This document shows, in pieces, positions 42,869-52,079 of a stretch of 64,000 bases of DNA. The stretch is from Ruminococcaceae bacterium UBA5406 (GTDB lineage: Bacteria; Bacillota; Clostridia; Oscillospirales; Acutalibacteraceae). The translations under genes were made by a program, and so were the position numbers. Numbering within the stretch: the stretch's first letter is position 1; each line of letters starts with the position of its first letter. Where the stretch lies: NCBI GenBank assembly GCA_002407675.1, contig DHNW01000015.1, positions 35,102 to 99,101 on the forward strand, read 5' to 3'. The notes under the pieces are model-generated. The model was not told the origin of the DNA, made no database searches, and was given only the letters and a program-made list of their open reading frames with translations.

Positions 42869-43462
42869 CTACCGTTCCCGTTTCATCAGAAGCAGCACCA
42901 TCAGGTAGCAGCTGACAAAAAGGAGCGAAAAATTCCATTTTGAGCGGAACAAAATAAGGAACCCCGCACAGGCAAGCGGGACCAATGCCAGGAAAGAAAT
43001 GACGGAGACCATTTTGGCGGCCCGGCCCGGTTCCATTTTCGTACACAGGAATGCCTGAAGAGCCTGTCCGCCATCCAGCGGCTCCACCGGGGCAATATTC
43101 AGCACAAACAAGACCAGGTTTGCCAGCAGAAACATGGGAAAGCGCAGCCGGAACACGGCAAAGCAGACGGCTGCCGCCGCGAGATTCGCCAGCGGCCCTG
43201 CCAGCGAAATGAGAACATCGCGGCCATAGCTCCGGTCCGTCCGGCAAGGCTTAATGATATCGATCCCAAAAGGGGTGAACCGAATTTCACGGGGCATACA
43301 GCCGAGGGCGCCCATCGCCGCAAGGTGGGCGCATTCGTGCAGCGCCGCACAGGCGAGACCGGTCTGTGCGGCGCCGCTTTGATCCAGCGTAAGCAGCAAA
43401 GCTATGACCGCCAGAAAGAAAAATCCCACCGTGACACGGCATCGGCCGATAAAAAATGTCAC
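42869..43462 (-). CDS. M50 intramembrane metalloprotease, SpoIVFB-like
   Basis: The 197-residue membrane protein has the zinc motif HECAH (H42, E43, H46) inside a hydrophobic helix and the second M50 motif NIAPVEPLDGGQ with the third ligand D130. TPFGIDI and SLAGPLANL between them also occur in SpoIVFB, the protease that cuts pro-sigma-K. There is no C-terminal CBS domain, which Bacillus SpoIVFB has. The GTG start overlaps the TGA of the upstream membrane-protein gene (GTGA), so they are translationally coupled. A pro-sigma-K gene in the same window makes a sporulation role attractive, but other site-2 proteases are possible. Confidence 0.75.
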   Translation of the reverse strand: MTFFIGRCRVTVGFFFLAVIALLLTLDQSGAAQTGLACAALHECAHLAAMGALGCMPREIRFTPFGIDIIKPCRTDRSYGRDVLISLAGPLANLAAAAVCFAVFRLRFPMFLLANLVLFVLNIAPVEPLDGGQALQAFLCTKMEPGRAAKMVSVISFLALVPLACAGFLILFRSKWNFSLLFVSCYLMVLLLMKRER

Positions 43463-43929
43463 GGCCCGTTGGGGCTGGACGCCGCCGCTTTTCCGCCCGA
43501 TTCCGCTTTGCGCACCGACGACTCCGGTACAGAAGCCTGCGAGCTCTGCGCCGAAGTGCCTGACGCAGACTGTGAGCCGGAACTCAGTTTAGAACCTGCA
43601 CTGGCTAAGTTCGTCCAAAGCCCCACAACGGTGTGTTTCGCCTGATCTATTTGTTCGTCCGCCACAATAGAATCATTGAGAGCATCCAGATACCAGCTGC
43701 GAACCTTTGAAAAAAGGTCGGTCCCGGACATTCGCAGGATAACGGCAGCTGCCAGAATAATCAGGCATCCATACACCTGGATCGAAGTCAGCAGCTTCCG
43801 GTTCCCTTTTTTTTCAGAAACCGGCCGATTCTCCCCGCTGTCCTCCTCATTGGGCTGATCATCATATTCCCCATATTCTTCAAATTCTTCATCGTTCCAG
43901 CCGCCTTCGGTCCCGTTGTCTTCTTTCAT
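43459..43929 (-). CDS. Single-pass membrane protein coupled to the M50 protease, SpoIVFA-like without LytM domain
   Basis: The 156-residue protein has an acidic cytoplasmic head (1-40), a membrane helix at about 49-67 and an extracytoplasmic part that ends in a low-complexity Ser/Ala/Gly tail (110-156). The position of the helix and the amphipathic stretch after it (SKVRSWYLDALNDSI) recall the N-terminal part of SpoIVFA and related M23 proteins encoded just upstream of SpoIVFB in Clostridia. The M23/LytM domain is absent. Translation coupling with the M50 gene suggests the two proteins act together. The family link is weak and inferred from context. Confidence 0.55.
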   Translation of the reverse strand: MKEDNGTEGGWNDEEFEEYGEYDDQPNEEDSGENRPVSEKKGNRKLLTSIQVYGCLIILAAAVILRMSGTDLFSKVRSWYLDALNDSIVADEQIDQAKHTVVGLWTNLASAGSKLSSGSQSASGTSAQSSQASVPESSVRKAESGGKAAASSPNGP

Positions 43930-44076
43930 GACGTTCCTCCTGATTTTGTCCCGGCAAAAAGGGAAAGCTCTGTTCCGTACATCTTTTTAACATATGTATA
44001 TGTGATGGTCAGGCCGAACATGAAAAGGAAAACAGGGACAGGAAAACATATTGAATTCTCAATTCTGTGAAAAGCC

Positions 44077-44105
44077 TTGACATTCTTTCAGCTTGCCGTT
44101 ATACT
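44077..44105 (+). promoter_or_regulatory. Promoter of tRNA-Ser
   Basis: TTGACA (44077-44082) and TATACT (44100-44105) have a 17-base spacer, 46 bases before the mature tRNA. Confidence 0.85.
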
Positions 44106-44151
44106 TGATAAGTACGCGCACAAACGGTGCGGTGTTTTCAATGAAACCAAT

Positions 44152-44242
44152 GGAGACGTATCGAAGTGGTCATAACGGCCCTGACTCGAAATCAGGTAGC
44201 CCCTTCCGGGGTTCGTGGGTTCGAATCCCACCGTCTCCGCCA
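44152..44242 (+). tRNA. tRNA-Ser (anticodon CGA)
   Basis: This is a 91-base class II tRNA. GGAGACG (44152-44158) pairs with CGTCTCC (44232-44238). The anticodon stem CCTGA/TCAGG encloses CTCGAAA with anticodon CGA, a long variable arm follows (GCCCCTTCCGGGG region), and the T arm has GTTCGAATC. The 3' CCA is encoded (44240-44242). Confidence 0.96.
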
Positions 44243-44251
44243 GAAAAAAAG

Positions 44252-44289
44252 CCATGTGACAGGAGTCAAACCTGCACATGGTTTTTTCT
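44252..44289 (+). terminator. Terminator after tRNA-Ser
   Basis: CCATGTG pairs with CACATGG, with an inner CAGG/CCTG, and TTTTTTCTATTT follows. Confidence 0.88.
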
Positions 44290-44465
44290 ATTTACTTGGT
44301 GTTTTTATGATATACTTGGCTTGGAAGCAACGTTCTCCGGGGAACTTATGTCTGTCCGGAAATTAAACCGGCAAGCGGAGGAATTATTATTTTGAGTAAC
44401 TATTCAGGAGCAATTATATAAGGAAAAGCCTTTTAATTAAGTTTATTTATAAATGAGGTGTTTGC

Positions 44466-44684
44466 ATGACAAATAAAGATATATTAAATATTGCGATGAA
44501 GCAATCAGCGGTTGACAGCAATTGTAACGCTGACGATTTTAAATCTTTTGAAAATAAGGTTGTAATTTCAAAGGAGAATCCAAATGCCAGAAAATATCTT
44601 GAGTTACCTTTCTATTGTGATTTAACCTCATATGGAAATAACATTGTCGCATCTGTTTCAAAAGAATTTTTATCTCCAATATGA
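44466..44684 (+). pseudogene. N-terminal fragment of a GNAT-type protein
   Basis: A 72-residue frame starts MTNKDILNIAMKQSAVDSNC and contains ENPNARKYLELPFYCDLTSY followed by GNNIVASVS. This resembles the first quarter of a longer Clostridia GNAT acetyltransferase (about 270-290 residues in the relatives I recall). It stops abruptly after EFLSPI and nothing downstream continues it, so I read it as a truncated gene; a free-standing small protein cannot be excluded. It is markedly AT-richer than the tRNA and pyk regions to its left. TGAGGTG lies upstream of the ATG. Confidence 0.5.
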
Positions 44685-44810
44685 ATCAGTAAATTAAAAA
44701 ACAGAATTCAAAAATTTATGTATCCGGATTTGAGTCAGCAATGGATTTTTATTTTCCGTTTTATTTATTTTTGTGATACATTTGACGTCTCAAAGGACAA
44801 GGAACTTTCC

Positions 44811-45338
44811 ATGGACATTATTGTTAAAAAGGGAACAGAATCCGATATCGACCCGATTGCCCAGCTTTATGATGAGCTAAATGATTTTCTGGCAAGCAGC
44901 ATCAATTATCCAGGCTGGATAAAAGGCGTGTATCCAGTTCGTGAAGATGCAGCAAACGGTATTGCTGACGGCGGCCTTTATGTTGCAAAAGCTGCAGGAA
45001 AAGCCGTGGGATCTCTTATACTAAGCCATAAGCCGGAACCTGCATACAGTCAAGTTAAGTGGGGAATTGACGCTGATTACTCCAGTATTTTTGTGGTATA
45101 TACTTTTGCTGTTCACCCGGTTTATCTGAAAAAGGGAATTGGCACGGGCTTAATGAATTTTGCAATCCGACATTGTAAAAATGAACAGGCTAAATCCATC
45201 CGGCTCGACGTTTACGAAAAGAACGTGCCAGCAATCAAGTTATATGAAAAATGCGGTTTTAAATATATAGATACTGTAGATTTGGGGTTGGGGGAACACG
45301 GATTAAACCATTTTAAGCTGTATGAAAAATTGCTATAG
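44811..45338 (+). CDS. GNAT-family N-acetyltransferase
   Basis: With the ATG at 44811 (AAGGA upstream) the protein has 175 residues. It has the GNAT core: VVYTFAVHPVYLKKGIGTGL is motif A with the acetyl-CoA loop, and LDVYEKNVPAIKLYEKCGF is motif B. The substrate is unknown; small-molecule or ribosomal-protein N-acetylation are both possible. The frame from 44718 adds non-conserved residues and was not used. It sits in the same low-GC patch as the GNAT fragment just upstream but is a different GNAT type. Confidence 0.88.
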   Translation: MDIIVKKGTESDIDPIAQLYDELNDFLASSINYPGWIKGVYPVREDAANGIADGGLYVAKAAGKAVGSLILSHKPEPAYSQVKWGIDADYSSIFVVYTFAVHPVYLKKGIGTGLMNFAIRHCKNEQAKSIRLDVYEKNVPAIKLYEKCGFKYIDTVDLGLGEHGLNHFKLYEKLL

Positions 45339-45433
45339 AATCCACATTAATCCGGCAGACAAAACGTGGCACAAAAAGTCGGGCATAATCCCTTAAAGAG
45401 TGAGATAATAAACGCACAGACGGGAGGATAGCT

Positions 45434-46291
45434 ATGGAATGGATTGAAGGCATCGGTGAAGCTATCCGCTATATTGAAAAAAATATCACGGAAGAACTCC
45501 CCATCGAAGAAATTGCAAAAAGGGCTGCGCTATCACCGTTCTATTTTCAAAAGGGATTCGCCATGCTCTGCGGTTTCACCGTCGGCGAATACATCAGGCG
45601 GCGCAGGCTCACTCTTGCCGGCAGCGAACTTGTTTCAACCGATAAAAAGATAATCGACATTGCACTGGAATACGGTTATGGTTCACCGGACAGTTTCACA
45701 AAAGCCTTCACCCGGTTTCATGGCGTCACACCGACTGCCGTACGAAAAGACGGAGCCATGATTCGGTCTTTTGCTCCGTTGAAAATCAAATTTACATTGG
45801 AAGGCGGCTATGTTATGGATTACAAAATTGTGGAAAAGGATTCATTTACGGTTATGGGGGTATCCAGAACATTCAAGTATGACCAGGCAAATGCAGGAAT
45901 CCCTAAATTTTGGTCGGAACTGCATCAGCCTGGAAAAGAGCGAGCCGTATGCGGCATGTATGGGGTCTGCATTGACGAAGACACGGATTCTGACGAGTTT
46001 GAATACATGATTGCCGACAATTACAATCCGGCCGCAGAAATCACGGAAGGTTTTGTAACAAAGGTTATTCCCGCACACACCTGGGCTGTTTTTGCCTGTA
46101 AAGGTGCAATGCCCCAGTCCATACAGGATGTAAACAAAAAGATTTTTTCGGAATGGCTGCCCAACTGCAAAGACTATGAGATTGCGGCGGGTTACAACAT
46201 TGAAATGTACAGCGATCCAGCCGAGTATCCAAAAGGAACGCAGGATGAAAATTACTACAGCGAAATTTGGATTCCCGTTAAGAAAAAATGA
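45434..46291 (+). CDS. AraC-family regulator with GyrI-like effector domain
   Basis: The 285-residue protein has an N-terminal pair of helix-turn-helix motifs (about 8-108; ITEELPIEEIAKRAALSPFY, then GYGSPDSFTKAFTRFHGVTP) followed at about 126-285 by a GyrI/AraE-type effector-binding domain (FTVMGVSRTF, VIPAHTWAVF, EIWIPVKK). The layout is that of Rob/SoxS-like regulators responding to small hydrophobic ligands. The ligand and targets are unknown. GGGAGGATAG precedes the ATG. It is convergent with the response-regulator gene. Confidence 0.9.
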   Translation: MEWIEGIGEAIRYIEKNITEELPIEEIAKRAALSPFYFQKGFAMLCGFTVGEYIRRRRLTLAGSELVSTDKKIIDIALEYGYGSPDSFTKAFTRFHGVTPTAVRKDGAMIRSFAPLKIKFTLEGGYVMDYKIVEKDSFTVMGVSRTFKYDQANAGIPKFWSELHQPGKERAVCGMYGVCIDEDTDSDEFEYMIADNYNPAAEITEGFVTKVIPAHTWAVFACKGAMPQSIQDVNKKIFSEWLPNCKDYEIAAGYNIEMYSDPAEYPKGTQDENYYSEIWIPVKKK

Positions 46292-46343
46292 CTCCGAAAA
46301 GGAGGGCTGGACAGCACTGCTTTTCAGCGCTCTCCGCCCCGCC

Positions 46344-47912
46344 TTAGAGCCGTTTTCTATACTGGAAAACGGTGCAGCCCGTTAAATCCTTGAAAACCGT
46401 GCTGAAATAGGACGGGTTGGAATACCCGACCTTTTCAGCGATTTCATAGGACTTCAATTGGGTTTCCCGCAAAAGCTGCTTGGCTTTTTCAATCCGCAGC
46501 GCTGTAACATAGACGACAATTCCGGTTCCAACCTCTTTTTTAAACATGCTGCACAGGTAATTGGGGCTCATTGCCATTTCCTGTGCAATGTTGTTCAGAT
46601 GAACGTCTTCGGTGTAATGGTTCCGGATATAGTCGAGCGTCCGGCGAATTTCCGGCGGATAAGCATGGTTTCCGCTCTGTTCGGCAGAAGCGATCCAATC
46701 CAGAAAATACTGCCGTGTCACGTCAAACAAAGGAGTATCCGCACCGCTGGTCTCAATTTTCAGCTGTAATGTAACGGCGGGCATGGGAAGCCCATATTCG
46801 CTGAAAAGGAATTTTAAACCAAACGAAAAGTCCTCAACCTGTTCCCTGAATTTCTCAAAATCCATACGGCAGGCCTTCGCATCACTGAAAAAATGCTCTG
46901 CTCCCTGCCGTGCCTGTTTCCAGTTTCGATGTTTGATCTGCCGGTATACGGCTGGAATCGCCCTGGCGGGATCGCCTGCGGGACTGCCGGAAGGAATGGA
47001 TGCAAAACGATAAATTTTTCCTTTTCCAGAATAAATGTTTTCATTAAGTGCCTTCAGAGCCTGCCGGTAAAACTCCTGCAAATTTTCGGCACTGCCGCCC
47101 GTGTTTCCATCCCCCACTGTAAAAATGTAGTGAGGATCCTCTTTCAGCCGCTGCATCATCTGTTCGAGCTGAATCTGAATCAATTTTTTTGCGCTTTCAA
47201 GGCTGCTGCCTGAAAAATTGAAAAGAAGCACATAGCGCTCTGCACAGATCCTCGACAGCACATACTTTTTGTCAAAAGGCAGCGCGTGAATCAGCAGCTT
47301 ACGAATCTCGCTGTCTTTTTCTTCGTCTGAAATTCCCCGGTCCCCTTTTTCCTTTGCTTCCAGAACCGTAAGGTGGATATTATCCGAACTGAGCCCAAGG
47401 TCCAGCGGCTGGGCGGCTTCCTGCATTTTCTGAGGGCTGGCGAAACCGCCCGTCAGAATTTTCTTGATAAAATCATCCGTCAGACGGTTCATATTCTGCC
47501 GCAGCAGCTTCATTTTTGCGCTGTCGTTGAATTCCCGGCTGATCTTGTCGGAAATCTGGCTCATCAGCGTCAGAACCGCATCCCTGTCCAGATCATACTT
47601 CAAAAGATAATCTTCGGCTCCCAGCTTTAAGGCTTCTTTGACAAACTCAAAGTCATCGTAGGCGCTCAGCACAACAATTTTTATCTCAGGGTATTCCCGG
47701 CGAAGGTATTGGATTAATTCAATACCATTCATCTTTGGCATGCGGATATCCGTCAGGACAATGTTGGGCCTCTTTTCCTGAATCAGGCTGACAGCCTGCT
47801 CCCCATTGATTGCCTCACCCACGATTCGGTATCCGTGTGCCTCCCAGTCAATAATGGAACGCACCGCATAACGGTACATTGCATCATCTTCAACGATCAT
47901 TACTCGGATCAT
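46344..47912 (-). CDS. YesN-type response regulator (receiver plus AraC-type DNA-binding domain)
   Basis: The 522-residue protein has a receiver domain at 1-120 with the phosphoacceptor D55 in LTDIRMPKMNG, a long middle region (about 130-400), and a C-terminal AraC HTH pair (LNNIAQEMAMSPNYLCSMFK, YEIAEKVGYSNPSYFSTVFK). The ATG at 47912 is preceded by GAGGTG; five extra upstream residues are not needed. It overlaps the sensor kinase gene by 23 bases, so the two are one unit. With the adjacent ABC transporter it very likely senses and controls uptake of a particular glycan. Confidence 0.93.
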   Translation of the reverse strand: MIRVMIVEDDAMYRYAVRSIIDWEAHGYRIVGEAINGEQAVSLIQEKRPNIVLTDIRMPKMNGIELIQYLRREYPEIKIVVLSAYDDFEFVKEALKLGAEDYLLKYDLDRDAVLTLMSQISDKISREFNDSAKMKLLRQNMNRLTDDFIKKILTGGFASPQKMQEAAQPLDLGLSSDNIHLTVLEAKEKGDRGISDEEKDSEIRKLLIHALPFDKKYVLSRICAERYVLLFNFSGSSLESAKKLIQIQLEQMMQRLKEDPHYIFTVGDGNTGGSAENLQEFYRQALKALNENIYSGKGKIYRFASIPSGSPAGDPARAIPAVYRQIKHRNWKQARQGAEHFFSDAKACRMDFEKFREQVEDFSFGLKFLFSEYGLPMPAVTLQLKIETSGADTPLFDVTRQYFLDWIASAEQSGNHAYPPEIRRTLDYIRNHYTEDVHLNNIAQEMAMSPNYLCSMFKKEVGTGIVVYVTALRIEKAKQLLRETQLKSYEIAEKVGYSNPSYFSTVFKDLTGCTVFQYRKRL

Positions 47913-49734
47913 ATTTCTGCACCTCACTGGCTTGAAAAATCAGAGGCATCTCGACGACTGCGGTTGTCCCTTTTCCCTGAGAACTTTTATAAGAAAGCCC
48001 GTAATCGGGGCCATAAAACAACCGAATTCTGTCGTTGACATTGTGAATGCCAATCCCGTTGAAACCAAACCTATTTTCTTTTTTGGAATTTTTCAAAATG
48101 CTGCCCACCGTTTCCGGATCCATGCCGACACCGTTATCCTCAACTTCAACGATCAGCTTTTTGCCTTTGGGGAAGGCCCGCACTACGATAAGCCCGTCGC
48201 CCCGCACCATGTCAATCCCATGGTACAAGGCATTTTCCACAAGGGGCTGAACGACCAGTTTCAGCATATAGCACGGCTCCACGCTGCTGGCAATTTCATA
48301 CCGAATCTGAAACCGGTTCTCATACCGGAATTTTTGAAGAATAATATAATTTTTAACATTATTGATCTCATCTCCAACCGTAACGAAATTATTTTCATGG
48401 GAACTGCTTCTCAGAAGATGAATTAAAGCGCCTACCATAGCTTCGATATCTGGCTGGCCGTTCTTATTGGCAAGCCAGCGGATAGACCCCAGTGTGTTAT
48501 ATAGGAAATGCGGGTTAATCTGGGCCACGAGCATCTGGTATTTTGCCTTCTGCTTTTCAACCTGATCTTTATAAACCGTGTCAATCAAATTATGAATGCG
48601 CTCCGTCATATAATTGAAACGCAGAGCCAGCATTCCTATCTCATCATAGCTGACCGGGTGAATTAAAACCGAAAAATCGCCCTTTTCAACTTTATTCATG
48701 CTCTTTTCAAGCAAAGCGATATTTTTTGTCAAATTCGAAGCAAACAGAAAAGCCAGCCAGAAAGCAATGTTAATCGTCCCCAGGCAAAACAGGAAAATAA
48801 ACACTTTGAGATACGTTAAATTTTTCTGCAGTTCCGGCATGGGGATAAAAATCAGGATATGCCACTGCTGGTCGACTGATTCAATATTGGAAACGGCATA
48901 CAGGGTATTCTGAAAAAGGAATTTTTTAAACTTCACTCTTTCCAAGTGATTTTTCTTCGTAAAGTCCAACAGTTTCCCTGTTTTTTCTCCGTCTGCCATA
49001 ATCATCCGGTCTTTATCGTTCAGCACGGCTATATCCGCCTTTTCTGCCAGCGTGGAGCGGTTGCTTAGAAGCTGAAACCAGTTGTACGGCAGGACGAAAA
49101 TAATATCCCCCGTTTTTTCAAGAGTGTTTTTATCAATATCTTCTTTGGCAAACAGGATATTCTGTTTGCCCGTAGAGTTGTCTTTCACCCACGCTTTTTC
49201 GCCTGAAGAACCGGGCAGCAAGCGCACCGCCTCGCGGTAGCTTGCCATTTGACTGCTGTCCCAATCTGTGGCATCCGTTATTCCGGATTCGTCTTTATCC
49301 CAATAGTACACGGGCCCGTCTGATGTACACAAATACAGCCTTTGAACCGGCATATTGTTCATAACGACGTATGTGGCAATGATATTGCCCAGCGAATGGC
49401 GTTCGTTGTAGCCCGGGGAATGGCCGTTCAGGCTGCGGAACATATCGTCAAAGGATGCGCCCGTCGTTTTGCTGTCACTCAGAAAGTCGTAGGCAAACCG
49501 TTCAAATTCCTTCGTCTGAAGCTCCACGTTCACCGCGATTTGATCCGCAATCTGACAGGAAAGCTGCTCGGTATTGTCTGTGATGACCCTGTCGGACTGG
49601 GTATAGGTTGTGATCCCGATGCCCGGACCAATAATCAGGATGATAATAACGAAAGCAAGAAAAAATTTGGTCTTAATCTTCATACTGAAAAAAGCATTAT
49701 AAATCAGTTTTCGGATGGATACTTTTTTTCTCAT
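47890..49734 (-). CDS. YesM-type sensor histidine kinase
   Basis: The 614-residue protein starts at the ATG at 49734, correctly spaced from AGGAGG. It has a first membrane helix (about 18-38), a large extracellular sensor domain (about 40-310), a second helix (LKVFIFLFCLGTINIAFWLA), a HAMP segment, then the His_kinase motif QINPHFLYNTLGSIRWLA with the phosphorylated His, and an HATPase domain (DNGVGMDPETVG, GIGIHNVNDRIRL). This is the LytS/YesM class, which phosphorylates YesN-type partners. The sensor domain probably detects the sugar or its binding protein. Confidence 0.93.
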   Translation of the reverse strand: MRKKVSIRKLIYNAFFSMKIKTKFFLAFVIIILIIGPGIGITTYTQSDRVITDNTEQLSCQIADQIAVNVELQTKEFERFAYDFLSDSKTTGASFDDMFRSLNGHSPGYNERHSLGNIIATYVVMNNMPVQRLYLCTSDGPVYYWDKDESGITDATDWDSSQMASYREAVRLLPGSSGEKAWVKDNSTGKQNILFAKEDIDKNTLEKTGDIIFVLPYNWFQLLSNRSTLAEKADIAVLNDKDRMIMADGEKTGKLLDFTKKNHLERVKFKKFLFQNTLYAVSNIESVDQQWHILIFIPMPELQKNLTYLKVFIFLFCLGTINIAFWLAFLFASNLTKNIALLEKSMNKVEKGDFSVLIHPVSYDEIGMLALRFNYMTERIHNLIDTVYKDQVEKQKAKYQMLVAQINPHFLYNTLGSIRWLANKNGQPDIEAMVGALIHLLRSSSHENNFVTVGDEINNVKNYIILQKFRYENRFQIRYEIASSVEPCYMLKLVVQPLVENALYHGIDMVRGDGLIVVRAFPKGKKLIVEVEDNGVGMDPETVGSILKNSKKENRFGFNGIGIHNVNDRIRLFYGPDYGLSYKSSQGKGTTAVVEMPLIFQASEVQKYDPSNDR

Positions 49735-49843
49735 TCCCATACCTCCTGCGGACGGTTTCCCTCTGCCCGGGTAAGGCGCAAAAGCTGTCTTTGGATAAAG
49801 CCCTGCGGTTTTATCCAGAGACAGCATACAAAAATATAACGGT

Positions 49844-52072
49844 TCAGCCGATTACAGTCAGCCAATCTTCCTGCGGCGCCGCCGAGAAAAGGCTTCTGCC
49901 TGAAACAGACAGGCGCCGTGTCTTTTCATCCCAGCACAATTTTGTAAGTTCGTATTTTCCCTGCTCATAAGCGTATGTTTCTCCGTCGTCCGAAAACACA
50001 GTGAAATGGGCATTGCATCCCGCATAGACACGCACACCGATTTTTTTCTGCCTGGTATGCGCAGACGGCGTGACCTCGCCGGTTGGCACGATCGAACCAG
50101 ACTTCACAAAAATAGGGAGTGTGTCGATTGGGGCAGGAACCGTTACCGTCTGCCCGCCTTTGTAAAGGCTGCCTGTCCAAAAATCATACCATTTACAGCC
50201 GGAGGGCAAATATACTTTTCTGAAAGTAGCGCCTTTTTTTAAAACAGGGGCAATCAGGAAAGCGGGACCAAACATGTATTCATCGCCGATCCCATATACC
50301 TTTGGATCCTCAAAATCCATCCACAGAGCGCGCATGAACGGCGCGCCGGTCTGCGAAGTCTGGTAAGCCAGCGAATAAATATACGGCATCAGCCGGTAAC
50401 GCAGCCGAAGGTACCGAACCAGAATTTTTTCCGCCTGCGGGCCGTAAGACCAGACTTCATTCCCTTTTCGGGTCCCGTGCGTACGGAAAGTCGGGCAGAA
50501 CGCACCAAACTGGAACCAGCGGATGTATAATTCCGTGTAGCTGCTTTTATTGATTTGATCCTCGGAGACATTTTCCGTATCAACCAGAAGTGAACGGAAA
50601 CTATTCTCTGTCTCTTCATCCGGCAGGGGCTGCCAGCCGCCGATATCCGACGACCAGTAGGGCATTCCGCTCGCACAAAAATTGAGGGCCGTCGGAACCT
50701 GACGCTCCAGCACCTCCCATTCCGGGAAAATGTCGGACGACCAGAACGTAGTCCCATACCTCTGAGCACCGGTATAGGCCGCGCGGGAAAGGATCAGGCA
50801 GCGGTGACGGTATGTCTTTCGATGGCCTTCGTAAAGGCATCGGGTATGAAGCAGTGGATAAAGATTGTAGATCTCTTTTCCAGAGCCCGCGTGCAGAAAA
50901 AACGGATACGGGCTGATATCTGGTTCGTCTTCGTCGGTCCACCAGTACCGAAATCCCTTGTCGCCGTAGTTTTTCCGGATGGTGTTCCAGTACCATTTCC
51001 CACATTCCGGATTGGTCGTATCAATCAGTGCCCCACGCTGGTCATCCGGCGTCCCATAGACCGTTTTTCCGTCTTCACCGTGCATAAACCATCCGTTTTT
51101 TTCAAGGAAGCTGTAATTCTCGCTTTCTTTCATAAAACGCGGCCAGCAGGAAATCATCACGTCGAATCCCATGTCCCGAAGCTCTCGGTTCATTTTTTCG
51201 GCATCGGGCCAGTCTTTTTCATTCAAGCGGAGATCGCCCAGCGTTTTCCAGTGAAACCAGTCAACGACCAGAATATCGCAGGGATATCCTTTGCGGCGGT
51301 AGGTCCGCGCCACGCTTAAAAGCTCTTTCTGGGTTGCATACCGCTGCTTGCTTTGGATAAAGCCAAGACCAGCCTTGGGGGGCAAAGGCACCGCCCCGGT
51401 TAAAGCACGATACCCCTCATAGAGGTCGTCGGTTTCTTCCCCAAAAATCAAAAAAGCAGAGAGTGCTTCGCCCGCCTCCGCTTTCCAGCAAATTCGTCCG
51501 TTGGATTCGGTGATCACTTCTCCACGGGAACAATTATCCATCAGCACTGCAAAATGGCTGCTGGATACCAGAAAAGGGACCGCTACAACTTCTCCCCCTT
51601 TGTGGCTGTAATCATGCCAAAGGGGAACGGAACGGCCCGTGAGGTCGAGAAAGCCGTCCTGATGCTGCCCGAGCCCGTAAACGTGCCCACCGCGGTTCGC
51701 GCAAATTTCCATTTTAATCCGGTATGTTTCTCCGTCTTCGTTTTTTTCCAAGGAATACTCCGGAAGAGAAATCCAAGGGTGGGACTGTTCATCAAAAAAC
51801 GAAATCCTGCCGGATGCCCTGTCCGCTTTTATGTTCAGAAAACCGGTCTTCAGCGTCAGGGAATCACCATCTTCTTCAAAGCGCAACGGAAGATCCTGCT
51901 CTGGTCTGCCGCAAATCCCCCACATTGGAAGAGGGACTTCATCTTCGGCGTAATAAATCACGTGGATGATGTTTTTCCGGTAAGGGACAATCTTGATCTG
52001 CCCATGCACACACCGGGCGGAAACGGCTCCGGCAGCAAAGTCCGCCTTTAAAATTCCATTGGGCTTGGTCAT
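49844..52072 (-). CDS. Glycoside hydrolase family 31 enzyme
   Basis: The 742-residue cytoplasmic enzyme has the GH31 layout: N-terminal beta-sandwich, TIM barrel (about 230-590) and C-terminal beta domains (LPSGCKWYDFWTG). The predicted nucleophile is D380 in WWTDEDEP, where most family members have W-x-DMNEP. The acid/base is D447 in WSSDIFPEWEVLE, and D476 in SSDIGGW helps bind substrate. The family includes alpha-glucosidases, alpha-xylosidases and alpha-galactosidases; the changed nucleophile motif prevents a firm substrate call. It starts 7 bases after the permease gene in the transporter operon. Confidence 0.9.
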   Translation of the reverse strand: MTKPNGILKADFAAGAVSARCVHGQIKIVPYRKNIIHVIYYAEDEVPLPMWGICGRPEQDLPLRFEEDGDSLTLKTGFLNIKADRASGRISFFDEQSHPWISLPEYSLEKNEDGETYRIKMEICANRGGHVYGLGQHQDGFLDLTGRSVPLWHDYSHKGGEVVAVPFLVSSSHFAVLMDNCSRGEVITESNGRICWKAEAGEALSAFLIFGEETDDLYEGYRALTGAVPLPPKAGLGFIQSKQRYATQKELLSVARTYRRKGYPCDILVVDWFHWKTLGDLRLNEKDWPDAEKMNRELRDMGFDVMISCWPRFMKESENYSFLEKNGWFMHGEDGKTVYGTPDDQRGALIDTTNPECGKWYWNTIRKNYGDKGFRYWWTDEDEPDISPYPFFLHAGSGKEIYNLYPLLHTRCLYEGHRKTYRHRCLILSRAAYTGAQRYGTTFWSSDIFPEWEVLERQVPTALNFCASGMPYWSSDIGGWQPLPDEETENSFRSLLVDTENVSEDQINKSSYTELYIRWFQFGAFCPTFRTHGTRKGNEVWSYGPQAEKILVRYLRLRYRLMPYIYSLAYQTSQTGAPFMRALWMDFEDPKVYGIGDEYMFGPAFLIAPVLKKGATFRKVYLPSGCKWYDFWTGSLYKGGQTVTVPAPIDTLPIFVKSGSIVPTGEVTPSAHTRQKKIGVRVYAGCNAHFTVFSDDGETYAYEQGKYELTKLCWDEKTRRLSVSGRSLFSAAPQEDWLTVIG

Positions 52073-52079
52073 ACAGCAA

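Noticed and set aside
46350..46372. CCGTTTTC/GAAAACGG inverted repeat as a terminator
   Set aside because: It lies inside the last codons of the response regulator and has no T tract on either strand.
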